Below are positions 45,334-54,010 of a DNA stretch of 64,000 bases, piece by piece. The notes under the pieces are model-generated. The model was not told the DNA's origin, searched no databases, and was given only the letters and a program-made list of their open reading frames with translations. The DNA is from an uncultured Kiritimatiellota bacterium. GTDB lineage: Bacteria; Verrucomicrobiota; Kiritimatiellia; RFP12; UBA1067. The DNA lies in NCBI GenBank assembly GCA_934675625.1, contig CAKURH010000001.1, positions 1 to 64,000 of the forward strand, given 5' to 3'. The position numbers and the translations under genes were made by a program. Numbering within the stretch: the first letter of the stretch is position 1; each line of letters starts with the position of its first letter.

Positions 45334-45594
45334 ATGAAACAGAAACAGGTTCTGAAATCAGAGAAATCCTGCGCAGGGCGGTTGTCTTGCGCCGTAGCCG
45401 CCGGCCTTGGCTGGGTCGGGCTTGCGGGTGCCGCCACGCTGTCGTGGGTTGACGTCTCGTTGGACATGACGCCTTCTTGTGCCGCGACGAGTGACGGCTC
45501 GCTTTCACTGGATGCCCGTTGGCAGTCGATTGCCGAGGGCGGCCCGATTGACATGGCGACGACACCGCGCGGAGCCGTGTTCATTATTCGCTGA
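45334..45594 (+). CDS. Small secreted protein ending in a hydrophobic-Arg tail
   Basis: This 86-aa protein has AAAGGAAG before the ATG. A basic N-terminus and hydrophobic core (LSCAVAAGLGWVGLAGAATL) form a signal peptide. The remaining 50 residues are Ser/Asp-rich and end in TTPRGAVFIIR. That ending parallels GLAILLR and GMLLILR at the ends of the LamG protein and the giant beta-helix protein. It is essentially an export signal plus this tail. It lies 17 bp before a SUMF1-like gene, so the two probably form an operon. Function is unknown. Confidence 0.6.
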   Translation: MKQKQVLKSEKSCAGRLSCAVAAGLGWVGLAGAATLSWVDVSLDMTPSCAATSDGSLSLDARWQSIAEGGPIDMATTPRGAVFIIR

Positions 45595-45611
45595 CAGGAA
45601 AATAGAGAGGA

Positions 45612-46886
45612 ATGAAGATGAAGACCTTGGGAATCGTTTGTGCGGGGCTGCTCGCGGCGTGTGAGGTAGGAGCGGCCGATTCGACCGTTGAACTCCTTTC
45701 GGTCGCGCAGGATGCGGCGACCAAGAACGTCACCGTCACGTATCGCCTGACGGGTGCGGATGCGATCGTCACGCTGGACGTCTTGACGAACGGCGTGTCG
45801 GTGGGCGGCGTGGCGTTCGTTGCCGGAGACGCCAACCGTCTCGTGTCCGCTGACGAGTCCGCCGTGCGGACGATTGCGTGGGCGGCGGCGAAAGACCGTC
45901 CGGACGAAATCGGGCCTCTTGGCGACGCGGCACGAGTCGTCGTTCAGGCGTGGAAACCGTCCGAACCGCCGCCGTACCTGTGCCTCGACCTGATGCACGC
46001 CAACGTCGGCGCGACGTACTACGCCGGCCCGGCGGCCGTTCCCGGCGGCGTGACGAGCGACCTCTACAAGACCGAGCGTCTGCTGATGCGGCGCATCCCG
46101 GCCAAGGGGACGCGCTGGCGCATCGGCAGTGGCCTCGACACGGGCGATTTCCCGTCCTGGTACGTGACGCTGACGAAGGACTACTATCTGGGCGTCTATC
46201 CCGTGACGGAGGCGCAGCGGAGGCTGATTCGCTCCAGCACGCGGGACTTCGCGAAGACGCCGGCGGATTACGCGGCGGCCGGGCTTCTGACGCCGGCGGT
46301 CAAAGTCGCCTGGACGTCGGTGCGCGGCAGCACCATCGGGTCGGCCTATCCGTCCGCCGCCGAGGGCCACGCGCGCACGGACGTCGACGCGGGCTCCGAC
46401 CTGGCGTATTGGCGGTCGTTCACGGGACAGAACCTTGACCTGCCGACGGACGCCCAGTGGGAATTCGCCGCCCGTGCTGGGACGTCGGGCGCGTTCTACA
46501 ATGGCGCGGCGAATGCCGAGGCGCTGGACGAGATCGCCTGGACGAAGGAGAACGCGCAGGGCGTCGTCCAGCCGGTCGGGCTGAAGGCGCCGAACGCCCT
46601 GGGCCTTTACGACATGATCGGCAATGTCTACGAGCATTGCCTGGACTGGCTGACGCTCGGCGCCTATGAGGATGTCAACGGAACGGCGGTTGCGGTTGGC
46701 GGCGACGTCACGGATCCGGTGGGGCCGTCGGGCAATGAGAATAATTGGCGTGTGCGGCGCGGCGGGTCATGCGGTGAGCCCTGGAACTCGATTTACCAGA
46801 TGGCCTATTGCCGCGTTCGACACCTATCCTTCGACAACCCATGGGATGTGGTCACCGGCTATCGCCTCTGCGTGGAACTGCCGTGA
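45612..46886 (+). CDS. Secreted SUMF1/FGE-like protein 1
   Basis: This 424-aa protein has a lipoprotein-like signal (GLLAAC). A beta-sandwich domain follows (VELLSVAQDAATKNVTVTYRLTG). The C-terminal two-thirds are an FGE-sulfatase (formylglycine-generating-enzyme-like) domain: TKDYYLGVYPVTEAQ, LPTDAQWEFAARAGT, ALGLYDMIGNVYEHCLDW and RRGGSCGEPWNS. Characterised FGEs have a CxxxxC pair in SYLCHxSYC; here Cys follows RGGS directly and another lies in AYCRVR, so the spacing is not canonical. No sulfatase is nearby. It may be a non-catalytic or altered member. It shares its layout with the next gene. Confidence 0.75.
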   Translation: MKMKTLGIVCAGLLAACEVGAADSTVELLSVAQDAATKNVTVTYRLTGADAIVTLDVLTNGVSVGGVAFVAGDANRLVSADESAVRTIAWAAAKDRPDEIGPLGDAARVVVQAWKPSEPPPYLCLDLMHANVGATYYAGPAAVPGGVTSDLYKTERLLMRRIPAKGTRWRIGSGLDTGDFPSWYVTLTKDYYLGVYPVTEAQRRLIRSSTRDFAKTPADYAAAGLLTPAVKVAWTSVRGSTIGSAYPSAAEGHARTDVDAGSDLAYWRSFTGQNLDLPTDAQWEFAARAGTSGAFYNGAANAEALDEIAWTKENAQGVVQPVGLKAPNALGLYDMIGNVYEHCLDWLTLGAYEDVNGTAVAVGGDVTDPVGPSGNENNWRVRRGGSCGEPWNSIYQMAYCRVRHLSFDNPWDVVTGYRLCVELP

Positions 46887-46930
46887 CAGGAACGATTGTG
46901 ACAAGAAAGACGAAGAGAAAGGTTCATTCA

Positions 46931-48157
46931 ATGAAAACGCTTTTCAGCACTTTGGCAGTTGCCCTGACGGCTGGCGCCCTGACGGCGCGGCCCGTGATCA
47001 CGGACGTCGCGCTTGTGAACGAGAACGACCGAAACAAGAATGTCGTCGTCACCTACACGCTTGCGGACGAGGACGCCATCGTCACGGCCGCATTCACGGC
47101 GGACGACATGTCGATTCCCCCCGCGGCGACGACAAACCTCACGGGGGACGTGAATGCCCGCGTGGGCGTTGGCGTCCGTCGGTTCGTCTGGCCGGTCCGT
47201 GCGGCGTTTCCGCAGACCGTCCTGAAGAACCTGAAGGTTCACCTGACGGCCAGGAGCGTCGGCCAGCCGCCTGCGTATGTGGCGTTTGACCTGACGGGGC
47301 GGGATCGCCCGCGCTACTACGTGTCGGACGATGCCGTGCCGGGAGGCGTCTTGTCGCGGACGTACAAGACCGACAAGCTGCTGATGCGGCGCATTCCGGC
47401 GGCGGGCGTCGAGGCGAAGCTGGGCGATGTCACGGGGGCGAGGGCTTCGGAGTGTCCGATGCGCCTTGTCTCCTTCACGGAAGACTATTATATCGGCGTC
47501 TTCGAGCTGACGGCCGGACAGTGCGCCTGGATGAAGGGCAAGCCGATGTCCGAAGCGGACGAAGAGTCGGCGGTGAAGCCGACGATCAACGACCCTTCAT
47601 CGACGTGGGAAGCCCTGCGCGGCAAGGGATTCTCCTGGCCGGCGGTGGCGGACGGACAGACCTCGGCGCATGCGGTGGACGCCACGTCTCTGCTGGGAAA
47701 GTTGCGCACGAGCCAGGGCTATGCGTTTGACTTGCCGACGGACGCCCAGTGGGAGTTTGCCGCGCGTGCGGGGCAGCGCACGGACTATCCGGGGGCGGAT
47801 GCGTCGTCTCTGCTGGAGTGCGGCTGGTACAAAGACGAAACGAATGACGTGGTGGAAGTCGGGCTGAAGCGTCCGAACGGGTTCGGCCTGTATGACATGG
47901 GCGGCAACGCGCTCGAGCATGTCCTGGATCTCTACGGCACGTCGGCTGAGACGCCCGCCTACGGCAGCCGCCAGACGGATCCGGTCGGCCCGACGACGCC
48001 GGACGAGAAGTGCTACCGCACGCGGCGCGGCGGGTCATGCGGCCAGACGTGCGTTGAAGGATTCGCGAAAGTCTACGCGCGGATACCCTATGGATTCGAC
48101 AACTGGGCGGCTTTGACAGCCCCACGTCTCGTCTGTCCGGTCTGCCCCATCGAGTGA
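46931..48157 (+). CDS. Secreted SUMF1/FGE-like protein 2
   Basis: This 408-aa paralogue of the preceding protein has a signal peptide (LFSTLAVALTAGALTA). The beta-sandwich domain starts ITDVALVNENDRNKNVVVTYTL, and the FGE-like domain has FTEDYYIGVFELTAGQ, LPTDAQWEFAARAGQ, GFGLYDMGGNALEHVLDLY and RRGGSCGQTC. Here the two cysteines after RGGS are four apart and the downstream AYCR cysteine is missing, so neither paralogue has the canonical FGE pair. ATG at 46931 is supported by the signal peptide. The stop overlaps the GTG start of the GH106-like gene (GTGA), coupling it to carbohydrate degradation. Confidence 0.75.
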   Translation: MKTLFSTLAVALTAGALTARPVITDVALVNENDRNKNVVVTYTLADEDAIVTAAFTADDMSIPPAATTNLTGDVNARVGVGVRRFVWPVRAAFPQTVLKNLKVHLTARSVGQPPAYVAFDLTGRDRPRYYVSDDAVPGGVLSRTYKTDKLLMRRIPAAGVEAKLGDVTGARASECPMRLVSFTEDYYIGVFELTAGQCAWMKGKPMSEADEESAVKPTINDPSSTWEALRGKGFSWPAVADGQTSAHAVDATSLLGKLRTSQGYAFDLPTDAQWEFAARAGQRTDYPGADASSLLECGWYKDETNDVVEVGLKRPNGFGLYDMGGNALEHVLDLYGTSAETPAYGSRQTDPVGPTTPDEKCYRTRRGGSCGQTCVEGFAKVYARIPYGFDNWAALTAPRLVCPVCPIE

Positions 48158-50604
48158 GTTGTCTCTGTTTGAAAAAGATTCGAACGAGTGTCGCCGTTGC
48201 TTTGTTCGTAGCAAGCGTGTGCGGGGCGGCGTCTGCGCCTGATCCGGCGGAGGCCTTTCGCCGCCCGCCGCAGACGGCGAAGGTCGGCGTCTGGTGGCAT
48301 TGGATGGGGACGGGCGTCTCGCGCGAAGGCCTTGTGCGCGATCTCGACTGGATGGCGGAAAGCGGCGTCGGGACAGTCGTGGCCTTTGCCGGGCCGGACG
48401 TCTCCGCGCCCGGCAAGGTCGAACTCGCGGGCGGGCCGTCCGAGGACCTTGTCGCGGCCACGCCCGCGTGGTGGGCGCTCATGCGCTTCGCCGTCGCGGA
48501 GGCCGTGCGGCGCGGACTGGAAGTCGGCCTTCACAACTGCCCCGGCTATTCGCATTCCGGCGGGCCGTGGACAAGGCCCGAACACGCGATGCGCGAACTC
48601 GTCTTCGAGCAGGACGGCCGTCGGCTCGGCGTCGGCGGCCAGCCGTTCGCGGGGACGCTCGTTGATGCGCGTGAGATTGCCCGTTATTCGCTCCCGTCCG
48701 GCGAGCTGGTCGTTTCGCATGTCGCGAAGCCGTCCTTCAACAGTCCGGCTCAGAAGGACGCGACGGGCTACGAATGCGACAAGATGTCGGCGGCGGCGGT
48801 CAACGCCCATTGGGATCATGTGCTGGACGACGTGAAGAAAGCCCTCGGCGACTTCATCGGAAAGGGCTTCAATTTCCTCCATGTTGACAGCTATGAGGCG
48901 GGAACGCCCAGCTGGACGCCGCAGATGCGCGAGGCGTTCCGGAGACGACGCGGTTACGATCCGATCCCGTATCTGCCGAGTCTCGCCGGATTCGCCGTTT
49001 CGGGTGCGCGTGCGGCGACATTCCGGCGCGACTTCGACCGCACGGTGGCGGACCTCTACCGAGACGTGTTCTTCAGGCTTTCGCGCGACCGTCTGCACGC
49101 GGCGGGGCTGGCGTTCTCGTGCGAACCCTACACGGGTCCGTTCGAGACGGAGGCCTGTGCGGCGTTCGTCGATCGCGTCGGGACTGAGTTCTGGAGCGGG
49201 GGCTGCCCGTGGGATGGCTACGAACTGCCGTCGCCCGGGCAATGGGGGCGCGTGCGCGACAGCCATTTTCCGCAGGGCGTTCCGAACCGGCTGTTCGAGG
49301 CGGAGGCCTTGACGGGCTGGCCGGAAAGCTCGCGATGGGACGAGACGCCCGCCAAGCTGAAGCCATTCGTCGATTTCGCGTTCGCGCGCGGCATCAACCG
49401 CCTGATGCTGCATTCGGTCGCGCTCCAGCCGTGGGGCGACGGGATTCGCCCCGGCATGACGTTCGGCTGCTGGGGCACGCATTTCGGGCGCACCCAGACG
49501 TGGGCGCAGGACGCCGCCGTGTTCTTCGCGTTCATCAGCCGTTGCCAGGCGCTCTTGCAGTGGGGCGCGCGGGCGGACGACGCGCGGTGGCCGGGCGGCG
49601 ACTGGGGACAGTTCGTGCGGCGGTCGGACGACGTGACCGTGCGCTTTCTCGTCAATCCGTCTGCGACGAACTTCACGCTGACGGCGCGTGGCGAATGGTT
49701 CGACCCGGCGACGGGCGAGATCGGCGCGCCGCCGTCCGTTGTCGCGCCGGGGCAAAGCGGCTTTCTCGTGACGGGGCGCACGGAAGGGCTGTCGCCTGAA
49801 CCGCCGCCGCTGCCAGCGGCTGAACTGACGGGGACGTGGACAATCGACTGGCGGAGCGCGGCGCCGGGGCCGTCGCCGGAGACGGTGCGGACGACGCATC
49901 CGTTCTTCGACTGGACGACATGTGCGGACGACGAGATTCGCCACTTTTCCGGCACGGCGACGTATCGGCTTTCATTCGACTGTCCGGACGCGGCGACGGT
50001 CACGGCAATCGACCTTGGCGACTTGCGCGGCAACAGTGCGTGCGTGCGACTCAACGGCGTCTCGCTGGGCACGGTCTGGGCACCGCCGCATCGTGTGCGC
50101 GTGAGGCCGGGACTCTTAAAGCCGACGGGCAACCGAATTGAGATCGACTACACGAACGTCTGGGCGAATCGGCTCATTGGCGACGAGCGTTTCCCTGAAG
50201 TCTGCGAACGGCGGACGGCGCAATGCCTTGGACGTGAGATCGGCAGCCGCCCGACGCGCTATCCGGCGTTTCTGAAGACGGGGCGGCTGCCGCCGGACAC
50301 GCGGCGGCGCACGTTCTCGATGTGGAACTACTTCACGGCGGAGTCGCCGCTTGTGCCGTCTGGCCTCGTCGGCCCCGTGCGGCTTTTGGACAAAACTTCG
50401 ATTGGCGAGAGGCCGCCTGCGGCGCTGAACACGGAGGGTTTTGAGAAACGGAGTCACGGAGATTTGAGGATGGGTGTAGACAGGATGGGCAGAATCCTAA
50501 AGGTCAACGCTCCCAATCCTGTGAATCCTGTAAATCCTGTCAAAACCTCCGTGCCTTCCCACCTCCAGAATTCTCCGTGTTCAGCGAAAGCAACTGAACT
50601 TTAG
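48154..50604 (+). CDS. Secreted GH106-like alpha-L-rhamnosidase with repeat-derived tail
   Basis: This 816-aa protein opens after its signal peptide with AFRRPPQTAKVGVWWHWMGTGVSREGLVRDLDWM, the hallmark start of GH106-type rhamnosidases. It continues with GLHNCPGYSHSGGPW, HVDSYEAGTPSW and a jelly-roll domain (CVRLNGVSLGTVWAPPHRV). GTG at 48154 overlaps the previous stop; TTG at 48169 would give a neat signal peptide (KKIRTSVAVALFVASVCGAASA) and is also plausible. The domain ends near GPVRLLDKT. The last 70 or so residues are translated from a nested palindromic repeat (50415-50586), including NPVNPVNPVK from AATCCTGT words. It should release L-rhamnose, complementing GH78. Confidence 0.78.
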   Translation: MSCLCLKKIRTSVAVALFVASVCGAASAPDPAEAFRRPPQTAKVGVWWHWMGTGVSREGLVRDLDWMAESGVGTVVAFAGPDVSAPGKVELAGGPSEDLVAATPAWWALMRFAVAEAVRRGLEVGLHNCPGYSHSGGPWTRPEHAMRELVFEQDGRRLGVGGQPFAGTLVDAREIARYSLPSGELVVSHVAKPSFNSPAQKDATGYECDKMSAAAVNAHWDHVLDDVKKALGDFIGKGFNFLHVDSYEAGTPSWTPQMREAFRRRRGYDPIPYLPSLAGFAVSGARAATFRRDFDRTVADLYRDVFFRLSRDRLHAAGLAFSCEPYTGPFETEACAAFVDRVGTEFWSGGCPWDGYELPSPGQWGRVRDSHFPQGVPNRLFEAEALTGWPESSRWDETPAKLKPFVDFAFARGINRLMLHSVALQPWGDGIRPGMTFGCWGTHFGRTQTWAQDAAVFFAFISRCQALLQWGARADDARWPGGDWGQFVRRSDDVTVRFLVNPSATNFTLTARGEWFDPATGEIGAPPSVVAPGQSGFLVTGRTEGLSPEPPPLPAAELTGTWTIDWRSAAPGPSPETVRTTHPFFDWTTCADDEIRHFSGTATYRLSFDCPDAATVTAIDLGDLRGNSACVRLNGVSLGTVWAPPHRVRVRPGLLKPTGNRIEIDYTNVWANRLIGDERFPEVCERRTAQCLGREIGSRPTRYPAFLKTGRLPPDTRRRTFSMWNYFTAESPLVPSGLVGPVRLLDKTSIGERPPAALNTEGFEKRSHGDLRMGVDRMGRILKVNAPNPVNPVNPVKTSVPSHLQNSPCSAKATEL
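50415..50586. repeat. Nested palindromic element inside a coding region
   Basis: The outer arm GCCTGCGGCGCTGAACACGG matches a shortened right arm CCGTGTTCAGCG. The inner part has GACAGGATGGGCAGAATCC against AATCCTGTGAATCCTGTAAA-type words. It is translated as the C-terminus of the GH106-like protein. Confidence 0.7.
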
Positions 50605-50635
50605 TCAAGACCAAACAAAGAGAGGCATCTAAATC

Positions 50636-53600
50636 ATGAGAAAATTGGTTTTTGTGGTGGTGGCGGCGGTCGTCTTGGGCGTGGTGGCGGCGCCCGTCAA
50701 GGTCATCTTCGACACGGACATGATCTGCGATTTTGACGACGTCGGGGCGCTCGCGTGTCTGCACGCGCTCGCGGACGCGGGCGAGTGCGAGATCCTCGCG
50801 ACGGTGAGCAGCACGCGCGGAAACGCCTCGGTTGGCGCGATTCAGGTCATCAACGCCTACTACGGGCGCGCAGGCCTTCCCGTCGGCGCGCCGAAGGGGA
50901 CGTGCGTCCTCGGCGCCTGGCCCGGCGCGAAGGAGAAGGTCGATCCGATGGCGCCGCTCGGCGAGCGTCCGTCTTCTGGCGGTGACGGCGGGCACTACAA
51001 GTACCGCAAGCTCATCCGCGACTATCCGGCGGCGGTGACGTATCCGGACGCCGACGACGCGCCGGACGCGACCGGCGTCTATCGGCGGGCGTTGGCATCC
51101 GCGCCGGACAAGTCGGTCGTCATCTGCTCCGTCGGCTTTCTCACGAACCTCCGTCGGCTTCTGGAGACGCCTTCGGACGACATCTCGCCGCTGGACGGGC
51201 GGACTCTCGTCGCGCGGAAGGTCATCCGCTGGGTGGCGATGGCCTGCAGCTATCCGGACGGGCTGGAATACAATGCGGAACAGGACGCGGAGTCCTCGCG
51301 CATGGCCCTCGCGAACTGGCCGACGCCAATCGTCTTCTCGGACTTCCAGTACGGATACGACGTCTATGCCGGGCGGGCCGTGGCGGACCTGCCGGGGCCG
51401 CGCAACCCGGTCAAGGACGTGTTCGTCGGTCAGCTTCCGTCGCTCGCGGATGTCGCCGCCGACCCGGCGAAGTGGCGGCGGGCGTGCTACGGCGCGGGCG
51501 GACGCTCGGCGTGGGACGAGACGGCCGTCCTCGCGGCGGTGCGCGGCGTCGAGCCGTATTTCAATGTCCGTCGCGGCTTCTATCGCATCGTCGGGCCGAA
51601 GGGCGAGGACGAGTGGGTGCCGGACGAGGAAAACGGCTCGCACCTGCGCCTTACGGAAAAGGTCTCCAAGGCCGAGATAGGCCGGATCCTTGACGATCTC
51701 ATGTGCCGACCGCCTCAATCGGCCACGCGCAACGCGGCGACTGTCGGGAGGTTCTCGAAGGCGGGTTACTGGGAGGTGCCCGGCTCGCCGCGTCGGATCA
51801 CGTCGCTGAACCCCGGCTGGGCGTTCTCGCTCGACGACTTCCGGACGGCGAAGACGGTGAACCTGCCGCATTCGATCGACGAGGGCGAGATCGGCTTCGC
51901 GGCGTCCGGTGGCGTCAACCGCCAACAGCCGGCGTGGTATCGCAAGAACTTCGCGTGGAACGGCACGAGCGCACGGCAGTTTCTTCATTTCGAGGCCATC
52001 ATGGGCAAGAGCCGCATCACGCTGAACGGGCGGGAGGTCGCTGCGCATTTCGGCGGATTCCTGCCGATTCACGTCGAGGTGACGGATGTCCTGAAGCGCG
52101 GCGAGAATCTGCTGGAGGTCTGGTGCGACAACTCGGACGATCCGACGTTTCCGCCGGGAAAGCCGCAAGACCAGCTGGACTTCGCCTACTTCGGCGGCAT
52201 CTACCGCGACGCCTATCTCGTCGAGACGGGCGACGCCTACGTGACGGACTCGGGCCAAGGCGGCGTTTCCGTCACCTCGCGCCTGGAGTCCGATGGCGGC
52301 TGGACGGTCTTCGCGGACGTGACGCTCGGCGGCGTGACGAACGGGGCGTCCGTGCGCTTTCTCCATGACGGTGCGCCCGTGACGCCGCCGTTTCGCCCGG
52401 AGAGCCCCAAACTCTGGTCTCCGGAGGAGCCGAACCTGCACTTGCTGACGGTTGAGGTCATCCGCGACGGGCAGGTCGTCGATGCCGTCGGCGTGCGCTT
52501 CGGCATCCGCGACTTCGCGCTCGACGCGAACGGTCTCACGCTCAACGGCCGCCGCTATCCGAAGAAGCTCATCGGCGTCAACCGCCATCAGGACTACCTG
52601 TTCATCGGCATGGCGCTGCCGAATTCCCTGCACTGGCGGGACGCGAAGAAATACCGGGACTGCGGCATGACCGTCATCCGCAACGCGCACTATCCGCAGG
52701 ACCCTGCGTTCATGGACGCCTGCGACGAGCTCGGCCTGTTTGTGGTCGTCAACACGCCCGGATGGCAGTTCTGGAATCAGGACGATCCCGCCTTCGAGCG
52801 GCGCGTCTACGATGACATCGTGAAAATGGTGCGGCGCGACCGGGCACGGCCCTCGCTCTTGATGTGGGAGCCGGTCCTGAACGAGACGCGGTATCCGGCG
52901 GCCTTCGTGACGAACGCCGTCCGCCTCGTGAAGCGCGAGACGCGCATGCCGAACTACTGCGCGTGCGACGGCCATGCGGCTGGAGCGGACGTCTGCGACG
53001 TGCGCTACTGGATCTCGGCGAAGGGGACGGTTGACGCGCGCAGGCCGTCGTTTTGCCGCGAATGGGGCGACTTCCCGGACGACTGGAACGCGCAGAACTC
53101 GTCTTCGCGCGTGGCGCTGGAGTGGGGCGAAGGGCCGATGGTCGCACAGGCGGACCACTACATGAACGAGACGGCATGGCCGAGCCTGAAGACCCTGTGC
53201 GCGGCGCCGCCTTCGCTTTTCGGCGCGACGCTCTGGCACGGCGCCGACCATGCGCGCGGCTACCATCCCGACAACTTCTTCGGCGGCATTCTCTCCTACG
53301 GGCGACAGAAGAAATACGCCTGGCATGCCTTCAAGGCGGCGCTCACGGACGAGCCTTATGTCTTCGTCGCGCATGAGTTCGCGCCGTATTCGCCGGTGGA
53401 CATCACGGTCTACTCAAACTGCGCCTACACGGCCACGTGGCTCGGGAAGCCGTTTGATCCCGCGCAAACGAAGTTCCGCTACTGGGAAGCGCAACGCCTG
53501 ACCTACGACGGTGCGCATCCCGAACGTCAGCGACAGGCCGTCCTGAAGGTCCGACTGCCGGACGGCTCGGAAATCGTGAAGGAGCGCGCCAAGCGTTTCG

Positions 53601-54010
53601 CGCGGATTGACCTTGCGCTCGACACCGAGGGGCTGTCGCCGGTGGCGGACGGTTCGGATCTCGTCGCCCTGACGGCCACGCTGGCGGACTCGGCGGGGAC
53701 GCCGAGGCGCTACGCCCGCGAGAAGATCCGCTTTTCGGCGGAGGGCCCTGCGGAGATTGTCGGCGAGAATCCCCAGGAGACGCGCTGGGGCGAAGCGGTC
53801 GTGCTGATTCGTCCGCAAGCGACGGCGACGCCGCGTCCGATTACCGTGCGCGCCGAGCTGGTCCGGCGCGGCGAATACGCGCGGCAGAACGGATTTCTGA
53901 CGTTCACGCCTGGCTTGGCGTCTGTCACGACAGGCCACGCGGCGGCGGGTGACGCGCGGCGTCTGCGCGCGGTCGAACAGCAGCAGAAGGACTTCAATGT
54001 GGCGGACTGA
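50636..54010 (+). CDS. Fusion of a nucleoside-hydrolase-like domain and a GH2 glycosidase
   Basis: This single 1124-aa frame joins two unrelated enzymes after a signal peptide (LVFVVVAAVVLGVVAAP). Residues about 22-345 are inosine-uridine nucleoside-hydrolase-like: the calcium-binding start DTDMICDFDD (Asp 26, 28, 32, 34, 35), LEYNAEQDAESS, and AWDETAVLAAV near the end. Residues about 370-1124 are GH2: LNPGWAFSLDD, QFLHFEAIMGKSRITLNGREV, acid/base Glu 750 in VLNET and nucleophile Glu 809 in FCREWGDF. No stop or frameshift lies at the linker (CRPPQSATRNAATVGRF). Both parts cleave glycosidic bonds, so a bifunctional enzyme is possible. The next gene overlaps by 14 nt. Confidence 0.8.
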   Translation: MRKLVFVVVAAVVLGVVAAPVKVIFDTDMICDFDDVGALACLHALADAGECEILATVSSTRGNASVGAIQVINAYYGRAGLPVGAPKGTCVLGAWPGAKEKVDPMAPLGERPSSGGDGGHYKYRKLIRDYPAAVTYPDADDAPDATGVYRRALASAPDKSVVICSVGFLTNLRRLLETPSDDISPLDGRTLVARKVIRWVAMACSYPDGLEYNAEQDAESSRMALANWPTPIVFSDFQYGYDVYAGRAVADLPGPRNPVKDVFVGQLPSLADVAADPAKWRRACYGAGGRSAWDETAVLAAVRGVEPYFNVRRGFYRIVGPKGEDEWVPDEENGSHLRLTEKVSKAEIGRILDDLMCRPPQSATRNAATVGRFSKAGYWEVPGSPRRITSLNPGWAFSLDDFRTAKTVNLPHSIDEGEIGFAASGGVNRQQPAWYRKNFAWNGTSARQFLHFEAIMGKSRITLNGREVAAHFGGFLPIHVEVTDVLKRGENLLEVWCDNSDDPTFPPGKPQDQLDFAYFGGIYRDAYLVETGDAYVTDSGQGGVSVTSRLESDGGWTVFADVTLGGVTNGASVRFLHDGAPVTPPFRPESPKLWSPEEPNLHLLTVEVIRDGQVVDAVGVRFGIRDFALDANGLTLNGRRYPKKLIGVNRHQDYLFIGMALPNSLHWRDAKKYRDCGMTVIRNAHYPQDPAFMDACDELGLFVVVNTPGWQFWNQDDPAFERRVYDDIVKMVRRDRARPSLLMWEPVLNETRYPAAFVTNAVRLVKRETRMPNYCACDGHAAGADVCDVRYWISAKGTVDARRPSFCREWGDFPDDWNAQNSSSRVALEWGEGPMVAQADHYMNETAWPSLKTLCAAPPSLFGATLWHGADHARGYHPDNFFGGILSYGRQKKYAWHAFKAALTDEPYVFVAHEFAPYSPVDITVYSNCAYTATWLGKPFDPAQTKFRYWEAQRLTYDGAHPERQRQAVLKVRLPDGSEIVKERAKRFARIDLALDTEGLSPVADGSDLVALTATLADSAGTPRRYAREKIRFSAEGPAEIVGENPQETRWGEAVVLIRPQATATPRPITVRAELVRRGEYARQNGFLTFTPGLASVTTGHAAAGDARRLRAVEQQQKDFNVAD

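Noticed and set aside
45612..48157. Annotation of the SUMF1-like proteins as active formylglycine-generating enzymes
   Set aside because: The canonical cysteine pair spacing is missing and no sulfatase is present in the window.
50540..53374. A reverse-strand open frame of over 900 codons opposite the nucleoside-hydrolase/GH2 fusion
   Set aside because: Low-complexity Arg/Val-rich product with no motif; the forward frame carries two complete enzyme signatures.
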